Source of the DNA: Zantedeschia hybrid cultivar | Taxonomy: Eukaryota; Streptophyta; Magnoliopsida; Alismatales; Araceae | NCBI GenBank assembly: GCA_030544215.1 | Contig: JARZZO010000003.1 | Span: 47,970,045 to 48,034,044, forward strand | DNA length: 64,000 nucleotides | Reading direction: 5' to 3' | Shown: positions 10,863-21,623 of the stretch, piece after piece | Position numbering within the stretch: the first letter of the stretch is position 1 | Layout of the letters: each line of letters starts with the position of its first letter | Position numbers and translations under genes: made by a program | The notes under the pieces: model-generated | The model's database searches: none | The model's input: the letters and a program-made list of their open reading frames with translations, nothing else | Told to the model about the DNA's origin: nothing

Positions 10863-13800
10863 CTAGACAACAAGCTCTTCTTCCAATGTCTGAATAGTTC
10901 TTTCCGATTGCCCGTCAGTCTCGGGATGGTAAGCTGAACTGAAAGCCAACTGAGTCCCCAACGCCTGCTGAAAGCTCTTCCAGAATCTGGAAGTAAACCT
11001 CGGATCTCGATCTGATACAATGGACAAAGGGACCCCGTGCAGAGAAATGATCCGGTCTACAAACAACTTGGCCAACTTGCCGACCGACCAGTCCTTCCTA
11101 ACAGCTAGGAAGTGTGCCGACTTGGTCAGCCGATCTACGATGACCCAGATGGCATCTCTCATGCTAGGAGATGTAGGCAATCCCATCACGAAGTCCATAG
11201 TCACATGCTCCCATTTCCACTCTGGGATTGGCAAAGGCTGTAGCAATCCACCAGGTCTCTGATGCTCGGCCTTGACCTGCTGACAAGTCATGCATCTGGC
11301 CACATACTCAGCCACATCTCTCTTCATACCGGGCCACCAGAAGTGCCTCCTCAAACAGTGATACATCTTTGTTGTCCCGGGATGCACTGCATACCTCGAT
11401 CGGTGCGTCTCATCAAGAACACATCTGCGCACATCTTCCTCAGTCGGGACATAGAGTCTGCCTCTGAATCTGACGGTACCATCATCCCATAACTCCACCT
11501 CAGACCTCTGGAGAATCTGGGGTAACTCCGCATCTGCCCTCTGGGTCTCAATAACTGCATGATACACTGCTGGTCTCACAGTCAAACTGACCAGCACAGC
11601 TCTGTCATCTTCACGTGGAACCCTAAAGGAAGATTCCACCACTTGTTCGAATAATTTCCACTCCTGAATCATGAGGTATGACATGACCGTCTTCCGACTC
11701 AAAGCGTCTGCCACCACATTCGCTTTGCCCGGATGATAAGAAAGGTCAAAGTCATAATCTTTAATGAACTCCATCCATCTTCGCTGCCTCAAATTCAGAT
11801 CCCTCTGTGTGAACACATACTTCAAGCTCTTGTGATCCGTGAAAACCTGGAATTTCTCCCCATATAAATAATGCCTCCAGATCTTGAGTGCAAATACCAC
11901 TGCTGCCAGCTCCAAATCATGAGTAGGATAGTTCTCTTCATGCTTCTTCAGCTGCCGAGAAGCATAAGCAACTACCCTGCCATGCTGCATAAGGACTGCT
12001 CCCAATCCTCGACGGGACGCATCCGAGTAAACCACAAATCCACCTGACCCAGATGGAAGCACCAGCACTGGGGCTGACGTGAGACGAGTTTTTAGCTCAA
12101 TAAAACTCTGCTCACAATCCTCGGTCCACTCAAAGCGAACTCCCTTTCGAGTCAACCTCGACAAGGGGATCGCTATCGAAGAGAATCCTTGAACAAACCG
12201 TCTGTAATACCCAGCAAGCCCCAGAAAGCTCCTGATCTCGGTCACTGAAGTCGGCCTGTTCCAGTCCATCACTGCCTCTATCTTCGCTGGGTCTACTGCG
12301 ATACCTTCACCAGAAATAACGTGCCCAAGAAAGTGCACCTCGCTCAGCCAAAATTCACATTTGCTGAACTTGGCATAGAGTCGATGCTCCCTCAGGACCT
12401 GCAATACTGCCCGAAGATGGGCGGTATGCTCTTCCTCAGAAGAAGAATAGATCAGGATATCATCTATAAACACAACCACAAACTGGTCCAGATAAGTCCT
12501 GAAGACTCGGTTCATTAGCTCCATAAAAGCTGCCGGAGCATTGGTCAGGCCAAAGGGCATAACCAAAACCTCATAGTGTCCGTACCGAGTTCTGAAGGCC
12601 GATTTGCTAACATCAACATCCCGGATCCTCATCTGATAATACCCGGATCTCAAGTCGATCTTGGAAAATACTTTCGCAGACTGCAGCTGATCCATTAAAT
12701 CATCAATCCTTGGAAGTGGGTATTTATTCTTTATTGTTACCTGGTTCAGCTGCCTATAGTCAATGCACAACCTCAGAGAACCATCTTTCTTTCTAACAAA
12801 CAGGACTGGAGCACCCCATGGGGATGTACTGGGGCGAATGAAACCCTTATTCAACAGCTCCTGCAACTGTGCCTTCAACTCAGCGAGTTCGGCTGGCGCC
12901 ATCCGATACGGGGCCTTAGACAAGGGCGCCGTACCTGGTGCAAGCTCGATGGTGAATTCGACCTCTCGCTGAGGAGGAAGGCCAGGCAGCTCCTCAGGAA
13001 AAACATCGATGAATTCACACACAACAGGTACCTCCTCAGGGCTGAGACTACTCTGGACATCGGAGACAACAACAGAGGCAAGGAAAGCCTCGCAGCCACC
13101 ATCAAGCAACCTCCGTGCCTTAAAGGCAGAAATAAGAATACCTCGGGAAGAAAGCCTAATACCTTGGAAGAAGAAGGTCGGGATGTTCGGAATGGAGAAT
13201 CGCACCCTCTTCCTGTGGCAGTCCACCTCTGCATAAAAGGCTTCCAACCAATCCATACCCAGGATGACATCAAAGTCTCGAATGGCAAGCACAACCAACT
13301 GGGCAGGGAGCACATGACCCTCAATGGTCAAGGGAACATTCCTCAAGCAGTTATAAGATATCATATAGTCTCCAGAAGGAACTTCCACCATCAAACCATC
13401 AGATAACTCAACAACAGGCGCAGAAAGGATATCTAAGAACTGCTCAGAAATGAAAGAATGCGAAGCCCCTGAATCAATCAATACGTGTGCAAAGTTCCCA
13501 AGGACAGAAAGTGTACCTTCCACCAAGTTGGACGCGCGAGCCTCCCTCCTGGTGATAGCTAACACTCTCCCCTGGGTCCTCGGCTTCTTCTGCTCGCCTG
13601 AACCATGACCCTGACCATACCCCTGCGGGCACTGCCTCGCCAAGTGGCCCTGCTGGCCGCAAGCGAAACATCTCCTGGGAAGAGTGGGACACTGAGTCCC
13701 ACCATGGGTACCACCACACTGCTGACAGACTGCCGGAAGCCTCTGAGCTGGCTCTTGCTGTGCACTGGACACTGTCTGACTCTGCTGCCCCTGTCTGGGC

Positions 13801-14663
13801 CGGCTGCTACCGCTGCTGCCGCTACTGCTGCCACCACCCCTGAAGAACCTCCTGAATCGGGAGCCGAGAGAAGACGATCCCGATCCGGCTGAAGGAGCCG
13901 GTGCCGCTGCTTTACCCCTGCCCCGAGAAGGCCCCTGGACAGTCTGCCCTCTCTCCCGGGCCGACTGGATCTGCTGAGCCTCTACAGCTGCCGCACGCCT
14001 AACTGCTGACGCCAAGTCTGTACAACAATGGGACGCAACAAAGTTCCTCAAACTGAGCCTAAGCCCATCCACAAACCTCTCCGTGCGACGTTCCTCGTCC
14101 TGAGATATGAAAGGCACGAACCGTCCCAGCGAAACAAACTTCGCCTCGTATTCAAGTACTGTCATGCTCCCCTGTGTCAGATCCATGAATTCCCTCTCCT
14201 TGGCTCGCTGGACATGTCTAGGGAAATACTGTGCATTAAACTCCTGGACAAAGGTCTCCCAAGATATCTCCCTAAGACTCTTGTCCCCATAGGACAAACT
14301 CTTCAAGGTGGTCCACCAGTCGTAGGCGCTATCCTTCAGCATGAAGGTAGCTAACGGGGTCCGCTCTACTGCAGCACAATCCATGGTGTCAAAAGTCTTC
14401 TCTATCTCTCTAAGCCAATGGATGGCCTCGTCAGGGTCGGGGCGACCGGTGAAGTGAGGTGGCCTCAGCTTCAGAAACCGCTCAAGTGTAGCGGTGGACC
14501 CTCCTCGCGCACTGGAACTCTCACTAGGGTCTCGTGTCTGATAACGAGCCATAGTGTCCATCATCGCCTCCATGAACTGCTCAACACTCGGCCTCCCGGC
14601 CTCGGACCCACTAGGGACATCTCCCTGCTCTCGGATAACTGGCATCCTCCTTCTGGGAGCCAT
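10863..14663 (-). CDS. Gag-pol polyprotein of the Tekay-type chromovirus, truncated
   Basis: This is a 1,266-residue open frame. Gag core lies at about 105-205. A CCHC zinc knuckle (CFACGQQGHLARQC) is at 332-345, preceded by a second Cys-rich motif. The aspartic protease has DSGA at 397-400. RT spans about 590-790 with FIDD at 732-735. RNase H spans about 876-990 with the first Asp at 881. The integrase zinc finger is His/His at about 1087/1094 and Cys at 1124/1127. The integrase core has D1157, D1218 and E1254 with D-35-E spacing. The frame stops 12 residues after E1254, in sequence that looks shortened by small deletions. The start MAPRRRMP lies about 140 bp downstream of the primer-binding site and is the natural first Met. 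The enzymatic domains all look intact; only the integrase tail and chromodomain are cut off. Confidence 0.92.
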   Translation of the reverse strand: MAPRRRMPVIREQGDVPSGSEAGRPSVEQFMEAMMDTMARYQTRDPSESSSARGGSTATLERFLKLRPPHFTGRPDPDEAIHWLREIEKTFDTMDCAAVERTPLATFMLKDSAYDWWTTLKSLSYGDKSLREISWETFVQEFNAQYFPRHVQRAKEREFMDLTQGSMTVLEYEAKFVSLGRFVPFISQDEERRTERFVDGLRLSLRNFVASHCCTDLASAVRRAAAVEAQQIQSARERGQTVQGPSRGRGKAAAPAPSAGSGSSSLGSRFRRFFRGGGSSSGSSGSSRPRQGQQSQTVSSAQQEPAQRLPAVCQQCGGTHGGTQCPTLPRRCFACGQQGHLARQCPQGYGQGHGSGEQKKPRTQGRVLAITRREARASNLVEGTLSVLGNFAHVLIDSGASHSFISEQFLDILSAPVVELSDGLMVEVPSGDYMISYNCLRNVPLTIEGHVLPAQLVVLAIRDFDVILGMDWLEAFYAEVDCHRKRVRFSIPNIPTFFFQGIRLSSRGILISAFKARRLLDGGCEAFLASVVVSDVQSSLSPEEVPVVCEFIDVFPEELPGLPPQREVEFTIELAPGTAPLSKAPYRMAPAELAELKAQLQELLNKGFIRPSTSPWGAPVLFVRKKDGSLRLCIDYRQLNQVTIKNKYPLPRIDDLMDQLQSAKVFSKIDLRSGYYQMRIRDVDVSKSAFRTRYGHYEVLVMPFGLTNAPAAFMELMNRVFRTYLDQFVVVFIDDILIYSSSEEEHTAHLRAVLQVLREHRLYAKFSKCEFWLSEVHFLGHVISGEGIAVDPAKIEAVMDWNRPTSVTEIRSFLGLAGYYRRFVQGFSSIAIPLSRLTRKGVRFEWTEDCEQSFIELKTRLTSAPVLVLPSGSGGFVVYSDASRRGLGAVLMQHGRVVAYASRQLKKHEENYPTHDLELAAVVFALKIWRHYLYGEKFQVFTDHKSLKYVFTQRDLNLRQRRWMEFIKDYDFDLSYHPGKANVVADALSRKTVMSYLMIQEWKLFEQVVESSFRVPREDDRAVLVSLTVRPAVYHAVIETQRADAELPQILQRSEVELWDDGTVRFRGRLYVPTEEDVRRCVLDETHRSRYAVHPGTTKMYHCLRRHFWWPGMKRDVAEYVARCMTCQQVKAEHQRPGGLLQPLPIPEWKWEHVTMDFVMGLPTSPSMRDAIWVIVDRLTKSAHFLAVRKDWSVGKLAKLFVDRIISLHGVPLSIVSDRDPRFTSRFWKSFQQALGTQLAFSSAYHPETDGQSERTIQTLEEELVV

Positions 14664-14806
14664 CTACTCGCCTACAATTACAAAATCAAAAGGTTCTAAT
14701 TAGAATCCTAAAACCTATGCTACCGACGTGCCTGTACGGGATAATGTATTTATTTGCCGAATTTACAACATTTAACCTAGTTATTTATTTATTTGCCAGA
14801 CCGTAT

Positions 14807-14818
14807 GCTCTGATACCA
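14807..14818 (-). promoter_or_regulatory. Primer-binding site (initiator Met tRNA), Tekay-type element
   Basis: The - strand reads TGGTATCAGAGC two bases inside the 5' LTR. This is complementary to the 3' end of plant initiator tRNA-Met, the usual primer for this lineage. Confidence 0.88.
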
Positions 14819-14820
14819 AC

Positions 14821-17146
14821 TGTAACGACCCGCCACCCTATAATCGGGGATCCGATTACTAAATGGGTACCGAATCATTAATTTGGGACCAAACCAGGAT
14901 CTAGTAAGTCTGGGAAATAAATAATAAACTAAGCTAAACATTCACATCGCATTGAACTGAAATGAAAGTGCAGGAAATTGAAATTATTACAATGCGACTC
15001 GATTACAGCAAATAATTACATACTCCAGCTGAAAGGAAATAATTAAACATACAGGCCAGAAATAAATAACAACTACATCGGGGCATACCCCGGAACAACT
15101 GCCGAAGACGCACAACACACGGCCGCACACGCCGCTCTAAGTCTGCTGGGAGTCCTCACCTGAAAACCGCAGGGGTGAGTCTCAAGAACAAGACTCAGTA
15201 GGGATCCTTCGATCCCCACTGCCCACGCACACACCCACGAGTGTAAAGTACAGCTAACGGTGAAGTAACACGTGTAGTGGCAGGTACAATTCCTAATTCT
15301 CTACGTGAGAAGACATGCAATCGCAGTTATAATAATCATGCACATTCTAAACCAGCCGTTAGAAAATCTACAACCGTCATCTCGATAGAACTCGCCGACT
15401 GTGCAAACAACGGTGGGGAAAACCTCGACCCGCTGAGACCAAGGAATAGCCCCTCGGATAGCACGCTCGCTACTCCGGCCCCACTGGCTCAGGTGACTAC
15501 CCCTTCCCCCAGCATGAGTGACTCTCCGAATGTACCACTCCGACACCGGTACTAGCTGACCCCGGGGTTCACCAGGTGACCCTCTCTCACTAGGCGTCAC
15601 CCCGCCCACGCCCCCACCGGCGCTGTGCTCACGCCCCCACCAGCACAGGGTGATAAAGTGCTACAATGTCACTCCAGGTCCACAGTAACTGAAAACCCAA
15701 CACAGTGCGATCCGGTCACGTGAAAAGCCCGCGATCGCATAACACACATAGAACCATCCGATCATAAGAAACCCATCTCTTTCGGGTGCACTAAAACATG
15801 TGCTAATCATCTATCTAGCAGTATAAACACGTTTTACTGGCATGCATTAGTGAGATTCTGTCTTGAATCGCGTCGACCAAGGTCGACGCCATTCAAGCTC
15901 CAATTACAGGTCTATATAAATCAGTCTTCAGAATCTGGCCTTAAAAGGCGTCGACCCTCATGGTCGCCTTTTTAAAAGGCGTCGACATCCTCAGACGCCA
16001 TTCAACACCGAAATCCGGAATTCCCAAGGCCTTATCCAAGGGATTTTTGCGGTTAAAACGCGTCATGGATGCCTGACGCTGTTCAAAAACGCGTCGTTTA
16101 CCCATGACGCCTTTCAGCCACAGAAACCCCAACCTGGCAAACTGTCTGTCAGTCAATTCCCGTCTAAAAGGCGTCGTGATGGCCCGACGCCCTTCAAAAA
16201 GGCGTCGTCCATGCACGACGTCTTTCAGCCCCGGGAACCAGGAACGCCCTAAACCCGAGGGCTCCCTTTTCAACCCTAAATAACCCCAAAAATCATACAA
16301 ACTGGAGGGAAACGAAGAGCAAGACAATTCATAGGCAAACACCCCATAGAGATCCTAAACATGCTCATTCTAACCCCCAAAAAAAACGAAGATCTACCAC
16401 ATGCATATTGAGGAAAACATGATTTTGAACACAATGCCACGGAGAACGTCACCCTACCGGACACTCGAACTCCTCAAGCTCCACGCCGTTCACCCTTCTC
16501 GCCCCACGCCGCCGCCGGTACCGCCGTGTCGTCCTAGATCCACCGTGACGTCGACCGCCGTCCGGAGAGTAGAACGCCGCAGTGGAAGTGGAGGTGGTAG
16601 TGGTATGAGTTAGGTAGAGGATGGAGTGGAGGGAGAGGCGAAATGGTGGGAGGAAAAGAGGGAGGAGGAGGTGGCCGCCGCCGGTCGCCGGAGGAGGAGG
16701 AGAGAAGGAGAGTAGGAGAAAATGAGGGAAAGAAGGAGGGCTCACGGGGTTAACCAGAAACTGGCTAAAACGCGTCGACATCTACGGACGCCAATCAGGT
16801 GATGTGACGGCCGCTCTGACAAGATTCTGAAACGCGTCGTCCTACACAGACGCCATTCAGACAACTTGTCAGGGCCGAACTCTGACACACCCAGAGTCGC
16901 AGTCTGAAAGGCGTCGTCCTTCGCAGACGCCGTTCAGACGATCTGACAGGGCCGTACCCACGTGGCCCAAGGCCAACCCCCGCGGCACCCACGTGGCAGC
17001 ACCTGAAACGCGTCTGCCAAGGTGGACGCCGTTTAAAACGCGTCGCCAGGTCCTGACGCGATTCAACTCAGAACTTCCGCCCCCCACAAGGGTGAGAACA
17101 ACAGGGTCTGACCCGAATACCGGATCCGAAAGTCTCGATCCTTACA
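14821..17146 (-). repeat. 5' LTR of the Tekay-type element
   Basis: This is a 2,326-bp copy of 7752-10077 with about 10 base differences. It carries the same 12-unit palindrome array (offset +7069). On the - strand it would hold the promoter driving the element, but no clear TATA box was assigned. Confidence 0.92.
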
Positions 17147-17570
17147 TTGACAGTTAAGTAAATTATCATCTAGTGATTCATTTAGGATCAATTCAATGAA
17201 CTCATTATCTAATGAGTATCTACACATTCGCCTAAGTGTCTCCACACAAGTGACTATAAGACCAGTCACTTTCATTTTATGAGTAGGAGTAATCTATACT
17301 AGTCTCATTGAATATTTAAATGTCCTTCTCAAATATCCTCCGACTAAGAATAATTAAAAATATATGTATATAGAAAATTAATCTCATTATAATTTATTCT
17401 CCATCGCACACATTACGGACTTCACTATGAAGCGGTATAATTGATTTACGTATAATGAATATAATGTCTTTATTATTATTAAAAGAATAAGACTGTACAG
17501 AGTAATTATGTGATTGGCATGACGAACATACATAATTAACACTGGATCCAGAGCATAATCGAGGTACACT
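17147..17570 (-). mobile_element. Copia-type LTR in reverse orientation, right part
   Basis: This continues the LTR interrupted at 7751. The TTGAC duplication joins the two parts. On the - strand it carries the GACTGGTCTTATAGTCACTTG and GATACTCATTAGATAATGAG phrases that match the other copia LTR. The right end near 17570 is approximate, and no target duplication was found. Confidence 0.45.
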
Positions 17571-18299
17571 GGCTAATGGACATGGTCTTTAAGTGGGGTA
17601 CAATACTAATGGATAGAGTACCTTCTCCTTCACCTTTGCGTTGTTTTAGATCCCCTTCCTCCCTTCCCCTTCTTCTGGAAAGTCGAAGGCTTTTAAAAAG
17701 GGAGGCCAAGAGTGACCTTCTCCTTCAATGCAAGAGAGACAACAATAGAGATTGTAAGAAATTCTGGGAAGAGGGGGGGAGGGTGAGTATCTCTAGCGAG
17801 GGCAGTGCCTCTAGTGGTGAGCTTACCTGGCGACAACCCTGCTGGAGCACCTGGCGACAGCCCTGCTGGAGCAACTTCACCCTCCCTTTCGACAAGCGCT
17901 CTGGTTGCAGTGCTATTCCCCAATCCCAATAGGATTGTGTAGGGTTGGTGGGGGCAACGAATCCGAGTTAATGGTTAGTGGTGAGTCTGGTGATTGATTA
18001 GGGGAAGAAGTTGAGAGTAGTATGCCTTTTCTGTTGGCCTTAGTTACAAGACATGATGATAGGGACATTCTTGACATAATTTTCATTTAGTAGAGTTATT
18101 AAAAATAAGACAAAAAATTAAAGGGCAAAAGTGTAATAAGCTATATAAGAAGGTTGTATATATAATTATTTGAATTTACTATTTGGACAAAAATGCTCCT
18201 ACAAATAATTATTTTTTTGATTGGCACATTGTGCCAAAGAGAGAGAGAGAGGGATAGATGGAAAGAGAGTGAAAGGGAATTGAACAAATAATAAGAGTA
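17571..18299. other. Upstream intergenic sequence with a short tandem duplication
   Basis: No gene was recognised. A 24-bp unit starting ACCTGGCGACA is repeated in tandem at 17825-17848 and 17849-17872 with one difference. The short frame 17576-17932 has no recognisable family. A GA-rich tract lies at 18237-18276. Confidence 0.35.
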
Positions 18300-18771
18300 T
18301 CTATACTATAATACTAAAACAGAGTTCCTATTTTCTCGCCAAAATTGAAACCATGACACATGACAACAAGAGAATCTCTTTCTCTTTCTCTCTCTCTCTC
18401 TATAAAGAATTACTAAAACATAGTTCCTTTTCCCGCCAAAACTAAAACCTGTTAATTCAAATTTGATATTTTATCGAGCATCGCACGAGTATAGAACTAG
18501 AAATGTTAACCATGGTTAAATAAGAGACATTTAATTCAAAGTTAGATATTTTTAACTTTAGTTAAAAGTTAACTTGGGTTAAATAAGAGAAATTTAATAG
18601 AATACTAACAAATGGCAACGGCAAGGGCAAGTTATCTATAATAACATGAAATAAGATAGGTAAATTTGTAATTTCATCTTAACAGAATTATAGATGTAAT
18701 TATCCTATATTATTTGTAATTACTTATTTCTTCTATGAGAATACTCGCGCGAGGCGCGTTTTGTTTACCAG
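18300..18771 (+). mobile_element. Helitron-like non-autonomous element (472 bp)
   Basis: It starts TCTATACTATAATACTAAAA after an A. It ends with a CGCGC-GAG-GCGCG hairpin (about 18745-18757), then a short T-rich spacer and CCAG before a T. Plant Helitrons start with TC, end with a hairpin and CTRR, and insert between A and T. Here the terminal CTAG appears mutated to CCAG. An internal repeat of the 5' phrase (CTAAAACA.AGTTCC) is at about 18412-18427. There is no coding sequence. It ends about 10 bp before the GC-rich leader region of the WD40 gene. Confidence 0.55.
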
Positions 18772-18839
18772 TATAATAACATGGTATCCCTGTGCAGGCA
18801 GATTCCCCGGAAAAGCGATCGCAGCAGGGCCGTTTGGTT

Positions 18840-19302
18840 AGCAGGATTTGGGGCGGTCAACCCCCCCGACTCGGGGACTTTTTCTGTCGTCCATCCATCC
18901 TTCTCCATCCGCTCTCTATACATACATACATACACTATACATACGTACGTACATAACAGTACCAGCGGACGTCGTTTTCTGGTGTGTGCCGCTGCTCTCT
19001 TTTCTCAGACGGACTCCGTCGCCAGGCCCAGGGGCCTTCCTTCCTCCAAAGCCTCCCCCTCCTCCTCCTGGCTGCGCTCTGCTTGCTGCAGGTGATCTCC
19101 TCTCGCACTTTGCCTCGCGATCTCACGGCCATCATCGCAACCCTATATTCGCTTCCTCCTCTCTCGCCTTTGCCCTCGGTCTAGGGTTTCTGGAGCTGTC
19201 GTCCCGTCTCTGTTCGCCTGCTTGGGTCTCGCAGAGGAAGCCGGGCGCCCATCTTAGCTCTTCCGATGTTTGAGGAGTAGATTGCCCGCCCGCCGTCTTC
19301 CG
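18840..19302 (+). other. Probable 5' leader exon of the WD40 gene (non-coding)
   Basis: This is a GC- and CT-rich stretch, unlike the AT-rich surroundings, ending at a good donor (CCG|GTGAGC, donor at 19303). The coding start is in the next exon at 22918, so this exon would be 5' UTR. It contains a tiny upstream ORF, ATG TTT GAG GAG TAG, at 19266-19280. The transcription start is not resolved; a CATA-repeat stretch lies at about 18919-18955. Placement rests on base composition, the donor site and the common plant pattern of a leader intron. Confidence 0.5.
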
Positions 19303-20690
19303 GTGAGCTGTCCTGATTCGATTCCTGTAGCCTTTTGGTTCCGTGCCTGCTTCCCCGGTGGAATTGGTTTCCAGATTGGTTGCTGTACCTTTGTGGGCTT
19401 GGCTTCCGGGGCCCGGCTCGACATCCGATTGCAGCGTTCTGACTGAGCGATCTTGTTCGGTGATCCTTATGCTCATCTGTCACGCGCCTGTATATGGTGC
19501 TGTCTGTGATTGGGAGTTGTTGTATTTTGCTGGAAATTGTCCAAAATAGGTATCCAATGTTCCTAAGGTGTCATGAAACGTTTTATCTCGTTCTTTGCTG
19601 CGCACAATGAAGCTACACTTGTAATAGTCTCAACAGGGATGTTTGATAATGTATAGTCTCAACAGGGCTGTTTCATAATCTATGTATCGTAAGTAGTTTT
19701 GGTTGAGCGTTCACATGCTCTGGTGAGGCCCTCATCTGTTTGGCGACACTTTCTGTTTCTCAACTTAACAATGAACGTTGGATATGAAAAGGTTTGATGG
19801 GATCATTTGATGCCATTATGTGTTGTCTCACCCACATTCAAGAAAATAGCAAGCATGATCAAATAGATATGATCAGATCAATTTTGTTTATTCGCAATTT
19901 CCAAATCATGTAGAGCAGTAGAGGAGCTTTTGTGAAGATGCTTGACCTTTGTCATCTGTGCTACAGCATTCAAAGCTCCCATATTGTCATGCTACCTGGC
20001 ACATGCTAGAATTCATCCCAGTAGTCTCAGTGGCCAGGGAATTGTGAGAGATCCACTAGGTAATTGGTTATTGTCACACTGGTTTTATTCCAACATATTT
20101 AAGTTTTTCTTCTTAAAGCTGAATGGCGCTGCAGTTGATTGTTAATATGAACAGTGAGAAGCATGGTTGGACAGAAATTGAATAAGTTTATTGATAGAAT
20201 ATGCATTATGCCCCTACCCCCTGAATAGTTTCTAATTTGGGGGGTAAAGATTCTCTGGAAGGGTCAGATCACTGGATAGGGTGAAAGGCTTGAATCTACA
20301 TCCCCATATGCCATAAAGGAGTATCAACCTTGAAAGAAGTAAGTTGGTGTAGATTTATTCTTAAAGAAAATGTTCATGATTCGAGGGGGGGGGTTGTTTA
20401 TGAAAGAATTGTAATCTCTCTTCTCTGCTGAGAGAGTAGGGGTTTTGTGGTGGCAGAGAAATCTCTTTTTGCTCTCCACTTTTGATCATACTACCTCTAT
20501 TTATCTAATTATGGTGGTGCACTTTGCAATTTTTCTTTAAAAAAGGAAATTTTTTTTGAAGGAAGTAAGTAAGCTGGAAGTTCTTGGTGGCTTAGGATGC
20601 ATCAGTGAGTAAAGGGAATCATTATACTTCATGAGAAAAATCAGAGATCTTGCTAGCCATCTTGTTAAAATAAGCCTAAAACATTGGCAT

Positions 20691-20698
20691 GATTTGAG
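20691..20698. repeat. Target-site duplication GATTTGAG, left copy
   Basis: This 8-bp sequence recurs exactly at 21624-21631. Eight-base duplications are the hAT superfamily signature. Confidence 0.75.
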
Positions 20699-21623
20699 CA
20701 AAGTGTGCTGGATGGAATGGAATCGGATCAGATTTGTCGGTTTCATTGGTTTTTGGCTGAACCAAACCGATCCCAATCTGGCCCATGCAGATCCAAGGCG
20801 GATTGGCTAGGATCGACTGGGATCGGCCAATTCAGGGGTGGATCGGCCCTCAGATTGGCTGATTTGGCTGATCCCAACTAGCCATTTTGGTCCCACTGGC
20901 TAGGTTGGGGGTTTGGGGATGACTTCGGGGCTATAAATAGTCCCCATTTAGCCATTCTCCACTCCCATCCTTAGTCCCAAGTTCTGAACCCATTCTAATT
21001 TCTCACTTCTATCTCTCTCTCTAAGTACCATGTTTCTCTCTCTAAGTCTCTGTTTCACTCTCCTTTTTTTCTTGCTCCAAAGGAGGCACTGAAACGGCTT
21101 TGTCATGGCACAAGAGCCTGTTAGATGCGTTCACCATCGTGGCTCTATGCAATAGAGTTATTCGAATGTCTTCACTGATATGCTATGGTGATTGAATCGC
21201 CTCCAATGAAGACTACCTAATGACTTCTTGTATGTATGTTTGTTCTATGTTGTATCATTATAATAGGTTGTTGTAGGCTTGTAATTTTACCTTCTTTTGT
21301 TACTCTTCATATTTGTCCTTGGAAGTATCACAAAAGAATATGACTTGGTATATTGATAACATACAAATTGATGAATTATTTATGTCGAATGATGATCACA
21401 TTGGATGCAAATAATTCATCAATTTTGGATGTTGTACATGTATAAATTCATATTGTTTTGTGATACTTCTTTTGAAGGATAAATACAGAAGCGTGACAAA
21501 GGAATGTAAATTTTGAGTGTTGGGATCGAATAAGTTATCTTTTTCCTTTAGATTGTGGGATGGGTTAGAGATCAGGTTGGGGCCGGACCGATCCATGCTT
21601 GATCCCTGATCCTTCCTTCCTTG
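20699..21623. mobile_element. Non-autonomous hAT element (925 bp)
   Basis: It is flanked by a perfect 8-bp duplication GATTTGAG. The left end reads CAAAGTGTGCTGGATGG and the right end, reverse-complemented, CAAGGAAGGAAGGATCAG, so the terminal repeats are imperfect but both start CAA. Subterminal parts are rich in GATCGG-type motifs, as in the large hAT at 42728-57420. Inside are a TATA box (20931-20940) and a fold-back structure whose central arms match perfectly over 17 bp (21366-21424). No transposase is encoded. Confidence 0.7.
20931..20940 (+). promoter_or_regulatory. TATA box inside the intronic hAT element
   Basis: CTATAAATAG is followed by a CT-rich leader with ATCTCTCTCTCT. It looks like a retained hAT transposase promoter. 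If active it would fire in the sense direction within the WD40 leader intron. Confidence 0.4.

Larger units (their letters stand above)
7752..17146 (-). mobile_element. Complete Ty3/gypsy chromovirus, Tekay-type (9,395 bp)
   Basis: Two 2,326-bp LTRs (7752-10077 and 14821-17146) bound an internal region transcribed on the - strand. The element starts TGTAA and ends TTACA and is flanked by the 5-bp duplication TTGAC (7747-7751, 17147-17151). The primer-binding site complementary to initiator Met tRNA is at 14807-14818 and the polypurine tract at 10078-10094. The order is gag, protease, RT, RNase H, integrase, chromodomain, as in chromoviruses. By eye the LTRs differ at about 10 positions, mostly transitions, so insertion was recent. 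The polyprotein is broken by a frameshift late in integrase, so this copy cannot supply its own full protein. Confidence 0.92.

Noticed and set aside
18781..19273. Protein-coding frames (104 and 141 codons) in the leader region
   Set aside because: The composition fits a GC-rich plant 5' UTR. The recognised WD40 protein starts at 22918, and these frames match no known family.
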